From Roseobacter sp. MH60115 (GTDB lineage: Bacteria > Pseudomonadota > Alphaproteobacteria > Rhodobacterales > Rhodobacteraceae): DNA of 64,000 nucleotides. The stretch's first letter is position 1. Every line of letters starts with the position of its first letter. Below are positions 37,653 through 47,740 of the stretch, piece after piece. The translations under genes and the position numbers were made by a program. The notes beneath the pieces were generated by a model that was not told the DNA's origin, made no database searches, and saw nothing but the letters and a program-made list of their open reading frames with translations. Where the stretch lies: assembly GCF_015644665.1 (NCBI RefSeq), contig NZ_JADOBQ010000011.1, positions 29,382 through 93,381 of the forward strand. The letters are read 5' to 3'.

Positions 37653-38930
37653 ATGGAGATTGTCATGCTGCAGGTCCTGTCTAGCGCTTGGGCGCTCTTG
37701 CTCGGGATGTCGTTGTTGATGGTGGGCAACGGCATGCAGGGCACCCTGCTGGGTATTCGCGGCGAGATCGAAGGTTTCTCGACCTTCGAGATGTCCATCG
37801 TCATGTCGGCCTATTTCGTCGGGTTTCTGGGGGGATCGCGCATGGCGCCGGGCCTGATCCGGCGCGTCGGTCACGTGCGGGTCTTTGCAGCGCTTGCGTC
37901 CCTGATCTCCGCCGTCATGATCCTCTATCCCACCGTCACGGAGGTCTGGCTCTGGACGCTGGGCCGCGTGCTGATCGGCTTCTGCTTCTCTGCCGTCTAT
38001 GTGACCGCGGAAAGCTGGCTCAACAATGCGGCGACCAATGAAAACCGCGGGCAGGCGCTGTCGCTCTACATGATCGTGCAGACCGCGGGCATCGTGCTCA
38101 GCCAGGCGCTGCTGCTCACGGCCGATCCCTCCGGCTATGTCCTGTTCGTGATCCCTTCGGTGCTGGTGTCGATCGCCGTCACGCCCATTTTGCTGTCCAT
38201 CAGCCCGACACCCGCCTTTGAAACCACCAAACCGATGAGCCTGAGAGAACTGGTGGGCTACTCCCCTCTGGGCTGCGTGGGCATGTTCCTGCTGGGCGGG
38301 GTCTTCTCCGCGCAATTCGGCATGGCCTCGGTTTATGGCGCCAAAGCGGCGCTGACAGTTGCGCAGATCTCCACCTTTGTGGCGATGTTCTTTGTTGGTG
38401 CGGTGCTGTTGCAATATCCCATCGGGTGGATTTCCGACCGGATGGACCGCCGGTTCCTGATCCTGATCGTCTCCGCCGTGGGGGTTGCAGGCTCTGCACT
38501 CGGCATGGTGCTGGGTGGCAATTTCACCCTGCTGCTGGTCTCCGCCTTCATTGTCGGCGGCATGTCGAACCCGCTCTATTCGCTACTCATCGCCCACACC
38601 AACGACTTTCTGCAGCATGAGGATATGGCCGCCGCCTCGGGCGGGCTGATCTTCATCAACGGATTGGGGGCGATCCTCGGACCGGTGATCACCGGCTATA
38701 TGATGGACACGGTGGGGCCGGGCGGGTTCTACCTCTTCACCGGCATCCTTTTTGCCGCGCTGGTGCTCTACGCCGCCTACCGTTCCACCGTGCGCAAATC
38801 CATCCCGGTGGACGAAACGGGGGCGTATGTCGCGGTGGCGCCTTCTTATACATCCGTTGCGCTTGAATATGCTCAAGAATACGCCATCGAGTCGGACTTG
38901 AGCGACGAAAATGCAACTACCCCTGATTGA
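37653..38930 (+). CDS. MFS transporter
   Basis: A 425-residue major facilitator with about 12 membrane segments and a hydrophilic acidic tail (from about 385). The loop after segment 2 reads GGSRMAPGLIRRVGHVRVF, and the one in the second half reads GWISDRMDRRFLI, both fitting the family's loop motif. Two starts are possible: 37653, or 37665, which has GGAG 5-6 bases upstream. It resembles the YcaD branch of drug and metabolite exporters, but the substrate cannot be read from sequence. Confidence 0.9.
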   Translation: MEIVMLQVLSSAWALLLGMSLLMVGNGMQGTLLGIRGEIEGFSTFEMSIVMSAYFVGFLGGSRMAPGLIRRVGHVRVFAALASLISAVMILYPTVTEVWLWTLGRVLIGFCFSAVYVTAESWLNNAATNENRGQALSLYMIVQTAGIVLSQALLLTADPSGYVLFVIPSVLVSIAVTPILLSISPTPAFETTKPMSLRELVGYSPLGCVGMFLLGGVFSAQFGMASVYGAKAALTVAQISTFVAMFFVGAVLLQYPIGWISDRMDRRFLILIVSAVGVAGSALGMVLGGNFTLLLVSAFIVGGMSNPLYSLLIAHTNDFLQHEDMAAASGGLIFINGLGAILGPVITGYMMDTVGPGGFYLFTGILFAALVLYAAYRSTVRKSIPVDETGAYVAVAPSYTSVALEYAQEYAIESDLSDENATTPD

Positions 38931-39021
38931 ATGTGTCGCAATGATGCAAAAAGTGACTATGCATTTAACTTAAACGAGACGTAACATACCTTAGTAGTGT
39001 GTTTATGAGGAGACGTGAGTG

Positions 39022-39606
39022 ATGGTAGGTCCGCAAGAGATCTTGAGTTTTTGGCTCGACGACATCGGCCCTGAGGGCTGGTACAAGCAGTCCGATGCGC
39101 TGGATACGGCGATGAGGATACGGTTCGAAGAAACCTGGAAAGCAGCCTGTGAGGGGCGATTTTCCCTCTGGCTGACATATCCCTCCGGCGCGCTGGCCTA
39201 CATCATCCTGATGGATCAGTTTTCCCGCAATATGTTCCGCGACACCGGTCAGGCCTTTGCCAGTGACCGGGCCGCTCTGGCCGCTGCGAAATCAGCCATC
39301 GACAAGGGCTGGGACATGCGGATCGACGAGCCCGCGCGCCAGTTTTTCTACCTGCCGTTGATGCATTCGGAAAATCTTTGTGATCAGGATCGCTGCGTGC
39401 GTCTGGTATGTGAACGGATGCCAAAGCACGGACCTGAAAACCTGCTGCATGCGCAGGCGCATCGTGCCGTCATTCGCCAATTCGGGCGCTTTCCGCACCG
39501 CAATGCGGCGCTTGACCGGACCCCGACGCAGGCAGAGGTGGAGTTCATCGCGCGCGGCGGCTATGGCGAGATGGTCCGCAGCCTTCAGGCCGATAAGGCC
39601 GCCTGA
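39022..39606 (+). CDS. DUF924 family protein
   Basis: A 194-residue DUF924 protein of all-helical, TPR-like fold. Family motifs are ILSFWLDDIGPEGWYKQSDALD at the start (21 residues from about 5), FSLWLTYPSGALAYIILMDQFSRNMFRDT (about 47-75) and FFYLPLMHSE (about 111-120). AGGAGA stands 8 bases before ATG 39022; a GTG three bases earlier is less likely. The AT-rich 90 bases upstream probably hold its promoter. Function unknown. Confidence 0.9.
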   Translation: MVGPQEILSFWLDDIGPEGWYKQSDALDTAMRIRFEETWKAACEGRFSLWLTYPSGALAYIILMDQFSRNMFRDTGQAFASDRAALAAAKSAIDKGWDMRIDEPARQFFYLPLMHSENLCDQDRCVRLVCERMPKHGPENLLHAQAHRAVIRQFGRFPHRNAALDRTPTQAEVEFIARGGYGEMVRSLQADKAA

Positions 39607-39686
39607 AAGACCTGACGCGCGTCTTAGAAAACGCTCTTGCGCGGCGCGCATTTGTCGCGCCGCACTTCATGTTGCCGCTGATGGAA

Positions 39687-39710
39687 ATATAGTTTAACGG
39701 TAAACTATAT
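39687..39710. promoter_or_regulatory. Inverted repeat upstream of lpdA, probable operator (shared with pdhA)
   Basis: ATATAGTTTA (39687-39696), spacer ACGG, TAAACTATAT (39701-39710): perfect 10+10 arms, 27 bases before the lpdA start. The inner arms ATAGTTTA and TAAACTAT and the 4-base spacer match the pdhA site at 14864-14883. Confidence 0.75.
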
Positions 39711-39737
39711 TTTGAACCCCATCTGCGAGGACATGTC

Positions 39738-41135
39738 ATGGCTGCGAAATCCTTTGATCTGATTGTGATTGGGGCCGGCCCCGGCGGCTATGTGGCCGCG
39801 ATCCGCGGTGCGCAGCTGGGCATGTCCGTCGCCATTATTGAACGCGAGCATCTGGGCGGCATCTGCCTCAACTGGGGCTGCATCCCGACCAAGGCGATGT
39901 TGCGCTCCTCCGAAGTCTTCCACCTGATGCATCGTGCCAAGGAATTCGGGCTCAAGGCGGACAATGTGGGCTATGACCTCGACGCTGTGGTCAAACGTTC
40001 CCGCCAGGTAGCGGGCCAACTCTCGGGCGGCATTGGCCACCTGATGAAGAAGAACAAGGTCACCGTTTTCATGGGCGAGGCCACGATCCCCGCCAAGGGT
40101 AAGGTGACCGTCAAGACCGAGAAGGGCAGCGAAGAGCTGACCGCCAAGAACATCGTGCTGGCCACCGGTGCCCGCGCCCGCGAATTGCCCGGGCTGGAAG
40201 CGGATGGCGATCTGGTCTGGACCTACAAACACGCACTGCAACCGAAACACATGCCCAAGAAACTGCTGGTCATCGGTTCCGGCGCCATCGGCATCGAATT
40301 TGCCAGCTTCTACAACACGCTGGGCGCCGATACGACGGTGGTCGAGGTGATGGACCGCGTGCTGCCCGTGGAAGATGCGGAAATCTCTGCCTTCGCGAAA
40401 AAATCCTTCGAAAAGCAGGGCATGAAGATCATGCAGAAAGCCATGGTCAAGCAGCTGGATCGCGGCAAGGGCAAGGTGACGGCCCATATCGAGGTGGGCG
40501 GCAAGGTCGAGAAACACGAGTTCGACACTGTGATCTCTGCGGTGGGGATTGTCGGCAATGTGGAAGGGCTTGGCCTCGAAGCAATTGGCGTCAAGATCGA
40601 CCGCACCCATGTGGTCACGGACGAGTTCTGCCGCACCGGCGTCGATGGGCTCTACGCCATCGGCGACATCGCGGGCGCCCCGTGGCTCGCGCATAAAGCC
40701 AGCCATGAAGGTGTCATGGTGGCCGAGTTGATCGCGGGCCACAACGACGTGCACCCGGTCAAGCCCGAGAGCATCGCGGGTTGCACCTATTGCCACCCGC
40801 AGGTGGCCTCCGTCGGCTATTCCGAGGCCAAGGCAAAGGAATTGGGCTATGAGATCAAGGTGGGCCGCTTTCCCTTCATCGGCAACGGCAAGGCCATCGC
40901 CCTGGGCGAGCAGGAAGGCATGATCAAGACGATTTTCGATGCCAAAACGGGCGAACTGTTGGGCGCCCATATGGTCGGCGCGGAAGTCACCGAGCTGATC
41001 CAAGGGTATGTGGTCGGGCGCCAGCTGGAAACGACCGAAGAAGACCTGATGAACACCGTCTTCCCGCACCCGACCCTCAGCGAGATGATGCACGAAAGCG
41101 TGCTCGACGCCTATGGGCGCGTCATTCACATGTAG
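39738..41135 (+). CDS. lpdA: Dihydrolipoamide dehydrogenase (E3)
   Basis: A 465-residue E3 flavoenzyme that reoxidises lipoamide. The FAD motif is VIGAGPGGYVAAIRGAQLG (about 8-26), the redox disulfide is GGICLNWGCIPTKAML (about 38-53), the NAD site VIGSGAIGIEFASFY lies at about 178-192, and the C-terminal His-Glu pair is in HPTLSEMMHES. There is no N-terminal lipoyl domain. The promoter carries the same inverted repeat as pdhA, so this is probably the E3 serving PDH, although it may also serve 2-oxoglutarate dehydrogenase. Confidence 0.96.
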   Translation: MAAKSFDLIVIGAGPGGYVAAIRGAQLGMSVAIIEREHLGGICLNWGCIPTKAMLRSSEVFHLMHRAKEFGLKADNVGYDLDAVVKRSRQVAGQLSGGIGHLMKKNKVTVFMGEATIPAKGKVTVKTEKGSEELTAKNIVLATGARARELPGLEADGDLVWTYKHALQPKHMPKKLLVIGSGAIGIEFASFYNTLGADTTVVEVMDRVLPVEDAEISAFAKKSFEKQGMKIMQKAMVKQLDRGKGKVTAHIEVGGKVEKHEFDTVISAVGIVGNVEGLGLEAIGVKIDRTHVVTDEFCRTGVDGLYAIGDIAGAPWLAHKASHEGVMVAELIAGHNDVHPVKPESIAGCTYCHPQVASVGYSEAKAKELGYEIKVGRFPFIGNGKAIALGEQEGMIKTIFDAKTGELLGAHMVGAEVTELIQGYVVGRQLETTEEDLMNTVFPHPTLSEMMHESVLDAYGRVIHM

Positions 41136-41441
41136 GCTCCGACAGCCGCGCTCATGGCGTGCGCTTGGTTGGATACCGGCGCCCATGACCGCGTCTGGCG
41201 CGATGGCGCTTAGGTCGCGGCGTTGCAGCCTGTCGGTACGCTCTCATCGGACAAGACGGCGGAGGCTGGCGACAAAGATCTGATCGCATGACAAGAAACC
41301 GTCTGACCGAGAACCCGCCACGCAGATCGTCTCACCTCGCGCTGCCGCTCCTGCGTTTTCGCAAGAGCGTCCTGCGGGCGTGCGGGTTGTGGCGTCGGCC
41401 ATCTCATCTCATTCTTGCGGCCTCGGGTCACGCGACCCGTC
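41136..41441. other. Intergenic region between lpdA and the VPLPA-CTERM gene
   Basis: About 300 bases with no convincing gene; short open frames on both strands overlap the start of the next gene. A hairpin CGGGTC-ACGC-GACCCG (41424-41439) ends two bases before the next ATG, where a ribosome site is expected, and could limit translation. Confidence 0.45.
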
Positions 41442-42047
41442 ATGAGTATCTTACGTTTTTCAACAGCCACCCTTTTCAGCTTATGGGCCGTTTGCGCCCA
41501 GGCGGCCTCCGTCACATGGACGATGGACATTGAGCTTGAAAACAACGGCTCGGCCATTGGCAGCTTTGTCTGGGACAGCGACCTCAACACCGTCACCTCC
41601 TGGGATATTTCGGTCTCTGAAGGGCTCACTTCCGTTCTCATCGGGCCCCTGCCGGGGGAGACTTTCAGCAGCGCCAGTGCGGGACATGTCGTCGATACGT
41701 TTACATCAGGCGGATTCAGCTTCCTCAACTTCCAGACCGACGTTGTCACCTATTGGTACGGGCCGGACCGGACGCGCACGTTCCGGCTCGGCATCGGATT
41801 GAACGGCTTTGACGTGCTCGACACGCCGGTGGCGGCGCTGCCGCTGGTGCCCGATACGGTCAATATGTTCACGATGACGCCAACCGGTGTGCTCGATTGC
41901 GGCAGCTGCTCGCCGTCGCGGCACGGCCGCCCTGGCTCAGTGCTCAGTGCGGAGCCAGCCCCGGTGCCCTTACCAGCCGGGCTGCCGCTTGCCCTGCTCG
42001 GGGTTGCAACACTTGGCGTGCTTCGTGCGCGGGCACGGCAGGTCTAG
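41442..42047 (+). CDS. VPLPA-CTERM sorting domain protein
   Basis: A 201-residue exported protein. A signal peptide covers about residues 1-22 (MSILRFSTATLFSLWAVCAQAA). The C-terminus has the sorting tripartite pattern: PVPLPAGLPLALLGVATLG, then a basic end RARARQV. This is the Rhodobacterales VPLPA-CTERM variant of PEP-CTERM, recognised by a dedicated exosortase-like enzyme not encoded in the window. The middle is beta-rich with a possible disulfide CGSC. The start at 41442 is chosen because it begins the signal peptide. Surface display or shedding is expected; the exact role is unknown. Confidence 0.88.
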   Translation: MSILRFSTATLFSLWAVCAQAASVTWTMDIELENNGSAIGSFVWDSDLNTVTSWDISVSEGLTSVLIGPLPGETFSSASAGHVVDTFTSGGFSFLNFQTDVVTYWYGPDRTRTFRLGIGLNGFDVLDTPVAALPLVPDTVNMFTMTPTGVLDCGSCSPSRHGRPGSVLSAEPAPVPLPAGLPLALLGVATLGVLRARARQV

Positions 42048-42130
42048 GCTGAACAAACCCACGGCTGCCGCAGCATCAGATTGCCACCCTCACACGGCTC
42101 TGTCATACCGCGCCAGAGGGGGCTGGTGCC

Positions 42131-43288
42131 ATGCAGACAACATCTTGGGGACTGGTGCTTGCGCTCTGGGGGGCAGGGCTCGGCGCGGCGGCCCAATATG
42201 GCAAGTTCAGCGCGACTTTTGATCAACTGCCGAACATCTACCCGGACGCAGGCGCGTCACTCGGGTTCATCGTTTCCATCGTCGGCCTGCTGGGCATTTT
42301 CTTCGGTGTCGCGGCTGGTTTGATGGTGGCCCGCATCCGCTACCGGCGGGCGCTGCTCTGGGCGCTTTGGGTCGGGGCTGCGATCTCCCTGTTTCAGGCG
42401 TTTCTGCCATCGCTGCCATGGATGTTGGCCAGCCGCGCGCTGGAGGGGCTGTCGCATCTCGCCGTTGTCGTTGCAGCCCCGACTCTGATCGCGCAGATCT
42501 GCGCCCCGAAGGATCGCGGGTTGGCGCTGACCCTCTGGGGTACCTTCTTTGGTGTGGCCTTCACGATACTGGCCTGGGGTGGGCTGCCCCTTGTCGCCTG
42601 GAAAGGCATACCGGCCCTATTGACGGCGCATGCAATCTACATGGCGGCCTTTGCCCTGCTGTTGGGCGCGCGGCTTAAGGCGCTGACCGTCGATCAGCCC
42701 GCACCGCCGCTGTCCCTGTCCAAGATTCTGCGCGACCACGTTGAGATTTACCGCTCTCCCTGGATCTCCGCCCCGGCCATCGGTTGGCTCTTCTACACTT
42801 TCTGTTTCGTGTCCATTCTGACGGTGCTGCCCGCCTATATTGCCGGGGAAAGCCGCGCTTTCGTGATGGGGGCCATGCCGCTGGTCAGTATCGCCTCTTC
42901 GATGACGCTGGGGGTGGCCATGTTGCGGCATGTCTCCGCAATCACCGTCATCCTGACAGGTTTTGTCGGTAGCTGTCTGTCGATGGGGTGGCTTTGGCTT
43001 GACCCGGGCGCGCCGATGGCGTGTCTTGCCCTTGCGGGCACCATGGGGCTGATCCAAGGGGCCAGCTTTGCGGCGGTGCCCCAGCTGAACCACAGCCCGG
43101 AGACCCAGGCCAAAGCCAACGGGGCAGTGGCGCAGATGGGCAATGTCGGCAACACGCTCGGCACGCCCGCCATGGCCATCACGGCAGGCTCTTTGGGCTA
43201 TGCCGGATTGCCGGTTCTGGCGGGCTGCGCCTTTGTGCTTGGGGGCTGCGCGCATGTGGTTTTGGCAAGGCGTCGGCGTCGCGCTTAA
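42131..43288 (+). CDS. MFS transporter
   Basis: A 385-residue major facilitator with about 12 membrane segments and short termini. It resembles the cyanate/nitroimidazole (CynX/NimT-like) branch in overall form, with a long first periplasmic loop (KFSATFDQLPNIYPDAGAS). GAGGGG stands about 10 bases before the ATG. Its end lies one base before a LexA box that belongs to uvrA. It is not closely similar to the other MFS protein of the window. Substrate unknown. Confidence 0.88.
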   Translation: MQTTSWGLVLALWGAGLGAAAQYGKFSATFDQLPNIYPDAGASLGFIVSIVGLLGIFFGVAAGLMVARIRYRRALLWALWVGAAISLFQAFLPSLPWMLASRALEGLSHLAVVVAAPTLIAQICAPKDRGLALTLWGTFFGVAFTILAWGGLPLVAWKGIPALLTAHAIYMAAFALLLGARLKALTVDQPAPPLSLSKILRDHVEIYRSPWISAPAIGWLFYTFCFVSILTVLPAYIAGESRAFVMGAMPLVSIASSMTLGVAMLRHVSAITVILTGFVGSCLSMGWLWLDPGAPMACLALAGTMGLIQGASFAAVPQLNHSPETQAKANGAVAQMGNVGNTLGTPAMAITAGSLGYAGLPVLAGCAFVLGGCAHVVLARRRRRA

Positions 43289-43289
43289 T

Positions 43290-43304
43290 GTTCTCTTTAC
43301 GTTC
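43290..43304. promoter_or_regulatory. LexA (SOS) box of uvrA
   Basis: GTTC TCTTTAC GTTC is an exact match to the alphaproteobacterial LexA direct repeat GTTC-N7-GTTC. It starts one base after the MFS stop and 79 bases before the uvrA start. Confidence 0.88.
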
Positions 43305-43368
43305 TCTCTTTTTTGTTGGAGAATCCCTGCGAGCCGCCTATGTCTAGACCGTTACACGGGGGTGCCTG

Positions 43369-46251
43369 ATGGCCGAGTTGAAGAATATCGAGGTGCGCGG
43401 CGCGCGCGAGCACAATCTCAAGAGCATCGACGTGGATATCCCGCGCGACAAACTCGTTGTGATTACAGGGCTTTCCGGCTCCGGTAAGTCCTCGCTCGCC
43501 TTCGATACGATCTATGCCGAGGGTCAGCGCCGCTATGTCGAATCGCTCAGCGCCTATGCGCGGCAGTTCCTCGACATGATGCAGAAGCCGGATGTGGATC
43601 ATATCGCCGGGTTGTCACCTGCGATTTCGATTGAGCAGAAAACCACCTCCAAGAACCCGCGCTCCACCGTCGGCACGGTCACCGAAATCTATGACTACAT
43701 GCGGCTCTTGTTCGCCCGCGTCGGCACGCCCTATTCGCCCGCCACCGGCAAGCCCATCGAGGCGCAGCAGGTGCAGGATATGGTCGATCGCGTGATGGCG
43801 AAGGAGGAGGGGACGCGGGCCTACCTGCTCGCGCCCATCATCCGCGACCGCAAGGGCGAATACCGCAAGGAGTTTCTGGAGCTGCGCAAGCAGGGGTTCC
43901 AGCGTGTCAAGGTGGACGGTGAGTTCTATGAATTGGACGAGCCTCCGACCCTCGACAAGAAATTCCGCCATGACATTGACGTGGTGGTCGACCGGATTGT
44001 TGTGCGCGAAGGGCTGGAGACGCGGCTGGCCGATTCCTTACGCACCGCGCTCGACCTCGCGGATGGTATCGCGATCCTGGAGACCGCGCCCAGCGAAGGT
44101 GACCCTGAGCGCACCACTTTCTCTGAAAAATTCGCCTGTCCGGTCAGCGGCTTCACCATCCCCGAGATCGAACCGCGCCTATTCTCCTTCAACGCGCCCT
44201 TCGGGGCCTGTCCGGAGTGTGATGGTCTGGGCGTCGAGCTGTTCTTTGACGAACGCCTCGTGGTGCCGGATCAGAACCTGAAAATCGCCGATGGCGCACT
44301 GGCCCCCTGGCGCAAGGGGAAGTCGCCTTACTTCCTGCAAACCATTGAGGCCATTGCGAAACACTACAAATTCAAGCAATCGACCAAGTGGAAGGACCTG
44401 CCCGAGAAGGTGCAGCAGGTCTTCCTTTACGGTTCCGGTGAGGAGGAAATTGCCTTTCGCTATGACGAGGGCGGGCGTGTCTATCAGGTGACGCGCACCT
44501 TTGAGGGTGTGATCCCCAACATGGAGCGGCGTTACCGCGAAACCGACAGCAATTGGATCCGCGAGGAATTCGAGCGCTATCAGAACAATCGCTCCTGTGG
44601 CAGCTGTGGCGGCTACCGGTTGCGGGACGAGGCTCTGGCGGTGAAACTGGGGCCGTCCGATGATGCGGAAAAGCTGCTGCACGTGGGGCAGGTGGTCGAA
44701 ATGTCGATCCGCGAGGCCTTTGACTGGTGCGAGACGGTGCCGGAGCATTTGACCGCGCAGAAAAACGAAATCGCCCGCGCGATCCTCAAGGAAATCCGCG
44801 AAAGGCTGGGCTTTCTCAACAACGTCGGCCTCGAATACCTCACGCTCAGCCGCAATGCGGGCACGCTCTCAGGGGGCGAGAGCCAGCGCATCCGGCTGGC
44901 CTCGCAGATCGGCTCGGGTCTGACCGGCGTACTCTACGTGCTCGATGAGCCCTCCATCGGGCTGCATCAACGGGACAATGACCGGCTGCTGCTGACGCTT
45001 AAGAACCTGCGCGATCAGGGCAACACGGTTATTGTGGTGGAGCATGACGAGGAGGCCATTCGCGAGGCGGATTACGTGTTCGACATAGGCCCGGGCGCGG
45101 GCGTGCACGGCGGTGAAGTGGTGGCCCACGGCACCCCGCGCAAGATTGCGGCGTCGAAGAAGTCGATCACCGGCCAGTACCTGACCGGTGCGCGCGAAAT
45201 TGCGATTCCGGCAGAACGGCGCGGCGGCAACAAGAAAAAGCTGCAGGTGGTCGGAGCGACCGGCAACAACCTGCGCAATGTGACCGTCGATTATCCGCTG
45301 GGTAAATTCGTCTGCGTCACCGGGGTGTCAGGCGGCGGCAAATCCACCCTGACGATCGAAACGTTGTTCAAGACCGCCTCGATGCGGCTCAATGGTGCCC
45401 GCCAGACACCAGCCCCCTGTGAGACAATCAAGGGGTTGGAGCATCTCGACAAGGTCATCGACATCGATCAACGGCCGATCGGGCGCACGCCCCGCTCAAA
45501 CCCGGCGACCTATACAGGCGCCTTCACCCCGATCCGGGACTGGTTCGCCGGGCTGCCCGAGGCCAAGGCGCGCGGCTACAAGCCCGGGCGGTTCAGTTTC
45601 AACGTGAAGGGGGGCCGCTGTGAGGCCTGCCAGGGTGACGGGGTGATCAAGATCGAGATGCACTTCCTGCCCGACGTCTATGTGGAATGCGAAACCTGCA
45701 AGGGCGCGCGCTACAACCGTGAGACGCTGGAGATCAAGTTCAAGGGCAAGTCCATCGCGGATGTGCTCGACATGACGGTCGAGGACGCGCAGGAATTCTT
45801 CTCCGCCGTGCCGTCGATCCGGGAAAAGATGGACGCACTGATGCGCGTGGGCTTGGGCTACATCAAGGTTGGTCAGCAGGCGACAACGCTCTCGGGCGGC
45901 GAGGCACAGCGGGTAAAGCTGTCGAAGGAACTGAGCAAACGGTCCACGGGCCGCACGCTCTACATACTCGATGAACCGACGACCGGCCTGCATTTCGAGG
46001 ACGTGCGCAAGCTTCTGGAAGTGCTGCACGAGCTGGTGGATCAGGGCAACTCCGTGATCGTGATCGAACACAACCTCGACGTGGTGAAAACCGCCGACCA
46101 TATCATCGACATCGGCCCGGAAGGCGGTGACGGAGGGGGTCAGATCGTGGCGACCGGTACGCCGGAAGAGGTTGCAGAAGTGGTGGAAAGCTACACCGGT
46201 AAATACCTCAAGCCGATGTTGTCGCAGGCCCGGCGCGTCGCCGCAGAGTGA
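43369..46251 (+). CDS. uvrA: Excinuclease ABC subunit A
   Basis: A 960-residue UvrA, the damage-sensing ATPase of nucleotide excision repair. It has two ABC modules: Walker [14 protein letters not shown] (about 33-45) and [13 protein letters not shown] (about 645-657), with signature sequences LSGGESQRI (about 500) and LSGGEAQRV (about 840). Zinc-binding Cys pairs are seen in [16 protein letters not shown] and [16 protein letters not shown]. The gene is preceded by a LexA box, so it should be DNA-damage inducible. Length is normal. Confidence 0.98.
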   Translation: MAELKNIEVRGAREHNLKSIDVDIPRDKLVVITGLSGSGKSSLAFDTIYAEGQRRYVESLSAYARQFLDMMQKPDVDHIAGLSPAISIEQKTTSKNPRSTVGTVTEIYDYMRLLFARVGTPYSPATGKPIEAQQVQDMVDRVMAKEEGTRAYLLAPIIRDRKGEYRKEFLELRKQGFQRVKVDGEFYELDEPPTLDKKFRHDIDVVVDRIVVREGLETRLADSLRTALDLADGIAILETAPSEGDPERTTFSEKFACPVSGFTIPEIEPRLFSFNAPFGACPECDGLGVELFFDERLVVPDQNLKIADGALAPWRKGKSPYFLQTIEAIAKHYKFKQSTKWKDLPEKVQQVFLYGSGEEEIAFRYDEGGRVYQVTRTFEGVIPNMERRYRETDSNWIREEFERYQNNRSCGSCGGYRLRDEALAVKLGPSDDAEKLLHVGQVVEMSIREAFDWCETVPEHLTAQKNEIARAILKEIRERLGFLNNVGLEYLTLSRNAGTLSGGESQRIRLASQIGSGLTGVLYVLDEPSIGLHQRDNDRLLLTLKNLRDQGNTVIVVEHDEEAIREADYVFDIGPGAGVHGGEVVAHGTPRKIAASKKSITGQYLTGAREIAIPAERRGGNKKKLQVVGATGNNLRNVTVDYPLGKFVCVTGVSGGGKSTLTIETLFKTASMRLNGARQTPAPCETIKGLEHLDKVIDIDQRPIGRTPRSNPATYTGAFTPIRDWFAGLPEAKARGYKPGRFSFNVKGGRCEACQGDGVIKIEMHFLPDVYVECETCKGARYNRETLEIKFKGKSIADVLDMTVEDAQEFFSAVPSIREKMDALMRVGLGYIKVGQQATTLSGGEAQRVKLSKELSKRSTGRTLYILDEPTTGLHFEDVRKLLEVLHELVDQGNSVIVIEHNLDVVKTADHIIDIGPEGGDGGGQIVATGTPEEVAEVVESYTGKYLKPMLSQARRVAAE

Positions 46252-46341
46252 TTGTCAGGCCCGACGCTGTACCGATGGGCGGCGTGCTTGCGCCGTACAA
46301 CGACGCTGGCGACCCCAAGTGGCAGGCGTTGGATACCAGGA

Positions 46342-47586
46342 TCACGCGCGTTTCTTGCCATCCTTGAACCAGGCGAGCGCGCTGTCCAGATCCCCCGGCT
46401 TTCCAAGGTAGTAGCCCTGCGCCAAAGGCACACCCAGGTTGCTCAGGGCGTTCAGCTCTGCGTCCGTTTCAATCCCTTCCGCGACGATGTCAGCGCCGAT
46501 TTCCACCGCAAAGCGCACCAGAGCAGCGCCCAGAGAGCGGCGCACCACGTCGGTGTCGATGCTCGAGGTCAGCGAGATGTCGAGCTTGATCAGATCGGGC
46601 TTGAGCTTGACGATATGTTGCAGGCCGGAGTAGCCGGCGCCGGCATCGTCGATGGCCAGGCGGACGCCGCGAAACCTCAGGATTTCCAGATGTCCGAGCA
46701 GCTCTTCATAGTCTTCGACCATGGAATGTTCGGTGACTTCCAGCACGATACGCTCCTGCGGGTAGTTGGCGAAGAGATCGGCGAGAAGGCCCGTTCCGAC
46801 CGTTGCAGGGGACGCGTTGACCGACAGATAAGTATCCTGCGGCAGCTGCTCCAGCGCCAGCAAAGCTTTGCGGATGACCGCGATTTCCAGATCAGCCTGC
46901 ATCCCGACCACAAGCGCATCGTCGAACCAGAGGTTGGGCGGGCGATATGGCTCCGACCGGAAACGGCAGAGTGCCTCAAACCCCTTCGGTCTCTTCCCGT
47001 TCAAATCCACGATTGGCTGATAGACAATGTCGAATGCCTCATCGGCCTGGATCTGTTCGATGCGTGAGCGGATGGCCTGCCGTTCGACCCGGGTGGTGAT
47101 TTTGGTATTCACCTGCTCGGCGGACAAATCGGCAAAGGCACGCATCACCTCAAGATCGCGCGGGTTGAGGTCGCGCTGCGCGGTGCGGCTGAGGCAGCAG
47201 AACATGCCATAGGGTGTCCCGTCGGGACGGCGGATCGGTACGCTGACATGGGCCTTGATCGGGATCGCATTGGTCAGTGCAATATCTGCGCAGAGCGGCT
47301 CATCAGCGGTGTCCGGGATCAGTTCGGGCAACCGTCCCGCCAGAATGTGCCGACAATAGACCTGATCCAGCGGCATCGACCCCCCGACAAAACACATCTC
47401 TTCGAAGCCCGGGGCGCTGACGGCCCGGAAGACAAGATCGTCGCCCACGAATTCCGACAGATAAGCCACTTCCATATTCAGATGGGTCCGTACGAAATCC
47501 AATGCCATCTGGATGGTGTCGTCACCGCCCATTGGGTTGACGCGCGCCGCGATGGGCAACGGATTGCCGGGGATTTCGTCAGTCAT
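46342..47586 (-). CDS. GAF-EAL domain cyclic-di-GMP phosphodiesterase
   Basis: A 414-residue soluble protein. A GAF-like sensor (about 20-165) is followed by an EAL domain (about 170-405). The catalytic pattern appears intact: EALCRF, LSVNASP, LEVTEHS, DDAGAGYSG, LIKLDISL, AEGIET and QGYYLGKP. It should therefore hydrolyse cyclic-di-GMP in response to a small ligand or redox signal bound by GAF. The start at 47586 (MTDEIPGN) is preferred over an upstream frame extension of 16 residues that lacks family likeness. It is convergent with uvrA. Confidence 0.92.
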   Translation of the reverse strand: MTDEIPGNPLPIAARVNPMGGDDTIQMALDFVRTHLNMEVAYLSEFVGDDLVFRAVSAPGFEEMCFVGGSMPLDQVYCRHILAGRLPELIPDTADEPLCADIALTNAIPIKAHVSVPIRRPDGTPYGMFCCLSRTAQRDLNPRDLEVMRAFADLSAEQVNTKITTRVERQAIRSRIEQIQADEAFDIVYQPIVDLNGKRPKGFEALCRFRSEPYRPPNLWFDDALVVGMQADLEIAVIRKALLALEQLPQDTYLSVNASPATVGTGLLADLFANYPQERIVLEVTEHSMVEDYEELLGHLEILRFRGVRLAIDDAGAGYSGLQHIVKLKPDLIKLDISLTSSIDTDVVRRSLGAALVRFAVEIGADIVAEGIETDAELNALSNLGVPLAQGYYLGKPGDLDSALAWFKDGKKRA

Positions 47587-47740
47587 GCCAAGAAGCCTTG
47601 AAACTATAATTTCAGGCACTCTAAGGCGGCACATGCTGACGAAATCTTTCCTGCCCCGGCCTATCTGCGGAAAATTCGTGCCACTTTTTAGGCGTTAGGC
47701 TGCGAGGTATGATATGCGGCGGCCCTGAACCTGCTCTCGA

